Below are positions 6,311-8,463 of a stretch of 8,463 nucleotides of DNA, in pieces (positions within the stretch are counted from its first letter, which is position 1; every line of letters begins with the position of its first letter). Location of the stretch: contig DNOQ01000055.1 in assembly GCA_003501665.1 (NCBI GenBank), positions 1-8,463 of the forward strand, given 5' to 3'. Position numbers and translations under genes: made by a program. This stretch comes from Bacteroidales bacterium (GTDB lineage Bacteria > Bacteroidota > Bacteroidia > Bacteroidales > VadinHA17). The notes below the pieces were generated by a model that saw only the letters and a program-made list of their open reading frames with translations, did not search any database and was not told the origin of the DNA.

Positions 6311-8407
6311 CTAATTATTCTTATGCCCGGCAACAGCCTTTTTTGCAGCTTCGAGATGAAGATAGACATTATGCCTGTACGTAGGACTTAATTCAATGCA
6401 TTTCTCAAGATACTTCAGGGCTTCATCAAATTTGCCCTGTTTATATAATCCCCATCCTTTGGCATCCAGATACCAGTAATAATCAGGTCTTATTTTCAGT
6501 GCTTCATCAACCAGACTCAGTCCTTCTGCGATATTGCGATCTTTGTCGATCAGGAACCATCCCAGATCCCAAAGCCGGTCCGGATTATCAGGTTCCAGTA
6601 TGACTTCCTGCCTGTGATACTCCTCTGCTTTATCAAGGTAACCTGCTTCCTTGTATATTTCACCTATGCTGTAGGCAATACCAGCATCAGACCATGACCT
6701 TTCCTTACGCTGAACTTTGTATTTCTCAATAAGGTAATTTGCAGTAATTGTATCACCTTCAGTTAACGAAAAGAGAATCTTTTGCCAGGTCATTGCAGGA
6801 TCATCAGGAAAATGTTCATCTGCTTTTATAAACATTTTCTTTTCTTTCCTGAACTGGCCGGTTGCATGGTATGCGTATGAAAGCAGAGAATAGTTAAAAA
6901 CCCACCATGGTCTTGCATTAAATTTGTCATACAGTTCCAATGCTTTTTCAAATTCAGGGATTGCTTTGTCATATTGATACATAGTATAATAGATAAGACC
7001 AATCTCATAATAAGTTCCCGGAAACTGGTTGTCAACCTCCAGGATTTGCCGCAGGTATTTAAGCTGGTCATAAGGAGTGCCAAAGAATGCAGCATGACGC
7101 ACCTCGGTAATCATTCTCGGCATGGCAGGCATCACATCTCGCCTGGCATATGCTTTTATGCACCAATCTTTTGCTTCCTCATAAAAACCCTCATTTGAAT
7201 ATGCAACAGAAAGCAATAAAGTCATATGATGAAAATTTGAATCAATAGCAAGTGCCCTGGAGAATAATTTCCTTGCGGTTGGATAATCCCTGTTGCTGCG
7301 TGCGTTTTCACCCTGAAGATAATATTTGAAAGCCTCTGCAGATTTGGTTGATGGAATTATCCGTTGAGAGGCAGGCAGGTCTTTGATCAGATTGGCTATT
7401 ATCAGATAATTTCTGACCATTCCCGAAAGAGAATCGGTAACATGAAGTATTTTGTCACCTTTCCCTTCAATTTGAAAAGATTTGTAAATGTCCTCTGTAG
7501 ATGAATTAATTAATTGAGCATTTAACCGGACAGTTTCACCAACCTGCTTTATGGTACCATGAATAAACATTTCAGCATCCAGTTTCTGAGAGATCAGACT
7601 GCCAGTATTAGGTCCGATCGAAGCATAATTGATCAAACCTTTACTTTTGAGAAGAGTGTTTGTGGTTTCCTTTTGCCTCACTTTCAGTTCCTCAGTGAAG
7701 GTAAGTGATGTAATTAATTCATCCTGAATCCCGCTTTGCCAGATATTCCAGGTAGTGTCGTTTGTCAGATTCCGGAACGGCATTACGGCAATTGTTATTC
7801 TGTCCTTTTCTCTGAGATTTTCCAGAGTGTTTCGTTTGAATATTTTCGAATAAACAAGGAGCACTGTTATTATCAGGATAGCTGTTATTAATATTCCTGA
7901 TAACCATTTTAAATAACCCGATCTGGTGGTTTCTCCTGTTTTTCTTTCCTGCTTTTTGAATTGTTCCGGAGACTCTCCCCTGAACAGAATCTCCTCTTCT
8001 TTTGTCTTTTCAATTGACTTATATTTAAGGTACCACCTGATAATTATTGTAAGATTATTAAGAACCGGTTTCACCTGTTCAGGATCAAAATCTTTGGGAT
8101 GCGCACCATAGGTGGAAAGCTCATTTAATCCATGCATTGAAGAAATAATATGCGCAGGAACTTTTTCCTCCTTATGCAGCTTATCAATTATACCCTTCAA
8201 AGGCTCAGTCTTTCTGGGTCTTTTTAACTCAATTTCACACAGGTCGGTTATGATAATCTCCAGGCATCTCCTTGAATACAGAAGAATCATGTTATCATCA
8301 TCAGCTTTGATCAACCGTTCCAGCTCCTTTTCCAGATCGGGTAACTGACCTTTAAAGGTTTCATATAGCCTCCTAAGTTCCTTTATTTCAACGGACCAGA
8401 TTGCCAT
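6311..8407 (-). CDS. Membrane-anchored DUF4145-like / TolB-like / TPR repeat protein
   Basis: A 698-residue protein with three regions. Residues about 20-130 are helical and resemble DUF4145 (HEPN-like fold): an early YSRRCLE at 44-50, PLKGIIDKL at 69-77, and LNELSTYGAHP at 94-104 in place of the usual GN.aaH end. A charged linker leads to a single membrane segment at about 168-187. Residues about 203-345 match the TolB/FlgO-like domain often found ahead of TPRs in signalling proteins: ITIAVMPFRNLTND, then a GIQDELITSL helix, then DAEMFIHGTIKQVGETVRL. Residues about 355-690 hold roughly seven TPR-like repeats, clearest at 464-495, 574-607 and 643-675. The DUF4145 part should be cytoplasmic and the rest periplasmic if the membrane orientation is N-in. 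No kinase, cyclase or DNA-binding domain is present, so a scaffold or sensor role is an inference. The ATG at 8407 is the only sensible start. No partner gene is visible in the window. Confidence 0.85.
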   Translation of the reverse strand: MAIWSVEIKELRRLYETFKGQLPDLEKELERLIKADDDNMILLYSRRCLEIIITDLCEIELKRPRKTEPLKGIIDKLHKEEKVPAHIISSMHGLNELSTYGAHPKDFDPEQVKPVLNNLTIIIRWYLKYKSIEKTKEEEILFRGESPEQFKKQERKTGETTRSGYLKWLSGILITAILIITVLLVYSKIFKRNTLENLREKDRITIAVMPFRNLTNDTTWNIWQSGIQDELITSLTFTEELKVRQKETTNTLLKSKGLINYASIGPNTGSLISQKLDAEMFIHGTIKQVGETVRLNAQLINSSTEDIYKSFQIEGKGDKILHVTDSLSGMVRNYLIIANLIKDLPASQRIIPSTKSAEAFKYYLQGENARSNRDYPTARKLFSRALAIDSNFHHMTLLLSVAYSNEGFYEEAKDWCIKAYARRDVMPAMPRMITEVRHAAFFGTPYDQLKYLRQILEVDNQFPGTYYEIGLIYYTMYQYDKAIPEFEKALELYDKFNARPWWVFNYSLLSYAYHATGQFRKEKKMFIKADEHFPDDPAMTWQKILFSLTEGDTITANYLIEKYKVQRKERSWSDAGIAYSIGEIYKEAGYLDKAEEYHRQEVILEPDNPDRLWDLGWFLIDKDRNIAEGLSLVDEALKIRPDYYWYLDAKGWGLYKQGKFDEALKYLEKCIELSPTYRHNVYLHLEAAKKAVAGHKNN

Positions 8408-8445
8408 CCAAGTAGTTTGTAGTTTTCAATAAATCAGATTTCATT

Positions 8446-8453
8446 CGAAAATA
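8446..8453 (-). promoter_or_regulatory. Possible -7 box for the TPR gene
   Basis: On the minus strand TATTTTCG is one mismatch from TAnnTTTG, about 38 bases upstream of the ATG. The matching -33 region lies beyond the window edge, so this cannot be tested here. Confidence 0.2.
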
Positions 8454-8463
8454 ATATTAATAT

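Noticed and set aside
8095..8407. HEPN-type toxin RNase activity in the DUF4145-like domain
   Set aside because: No Arg-x(4-6)-His catalytic motif can be found in residues 1-130, and there is no adjacent antitoxin gene.

Overview
The window reads as an ordinary chromosomal stretch of a member of the Bacteroidota, probably a Bacteroidales-like lineage. Four lines of evidence support this. The genes lack Shine-Dalgarno sequences. Several intergenic regions carry the Bacteroidota-type -7 promoter box TAnnTTTG. The linkage of tpiA with a BT_3928-type DoxX/MauE membrane protein is, as I recall it, typical of that phylum. A secreted protein is cut next to a Ser-Gln pair. Base composition is moderately AT-rich and uniform, with no sign of a mobile element, tRNA, rRNA or CRISPR array.

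Layout. Positions 1-2530 are a leftward operon, read as tmk (dTMP kinase), then a BT_3928-family membrane protein, then tpiA (triosephosphate isomerase, cut by the window edge). A divergent promoter region at 2531-2700 separates it from a rightward pair, folP (dihydropteroate synthase) and dacA (diadenylate cyclase, making c-di-AMP). dacA converges on a leftward gene for a small secreted protein of unknown function (4452-5174). That gene diverges from a rightward short-chain dehydrogenase (5388-6203). The rest is one large leftward gene (6311-8407) encoding a membrane-anchored protein with an N-terminal DUF4145-like domain, a TolB/FlgO-like domain and C-terminal TPR repeats.

How the genes fit together. 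tmk feeds dTTP synthesis and folP feeds the folate pathway on which thymidylate synthesis depends, so the two divergent transcripts share a nucleotide and one-carbon theme. tpiA is central glycolysis. dacA makes an essential second messenger in many bacteria. The remaining genes have no clear pathway link to these.

No convincing new multi-gene system is present. The least expected features are a degenerate array of ten 7-base units that crosses the folP stop codon, the domain architecture of the 698-residue TPR protein, and a tandem DnaA-box-like pair in the tmk/folP divergent region.
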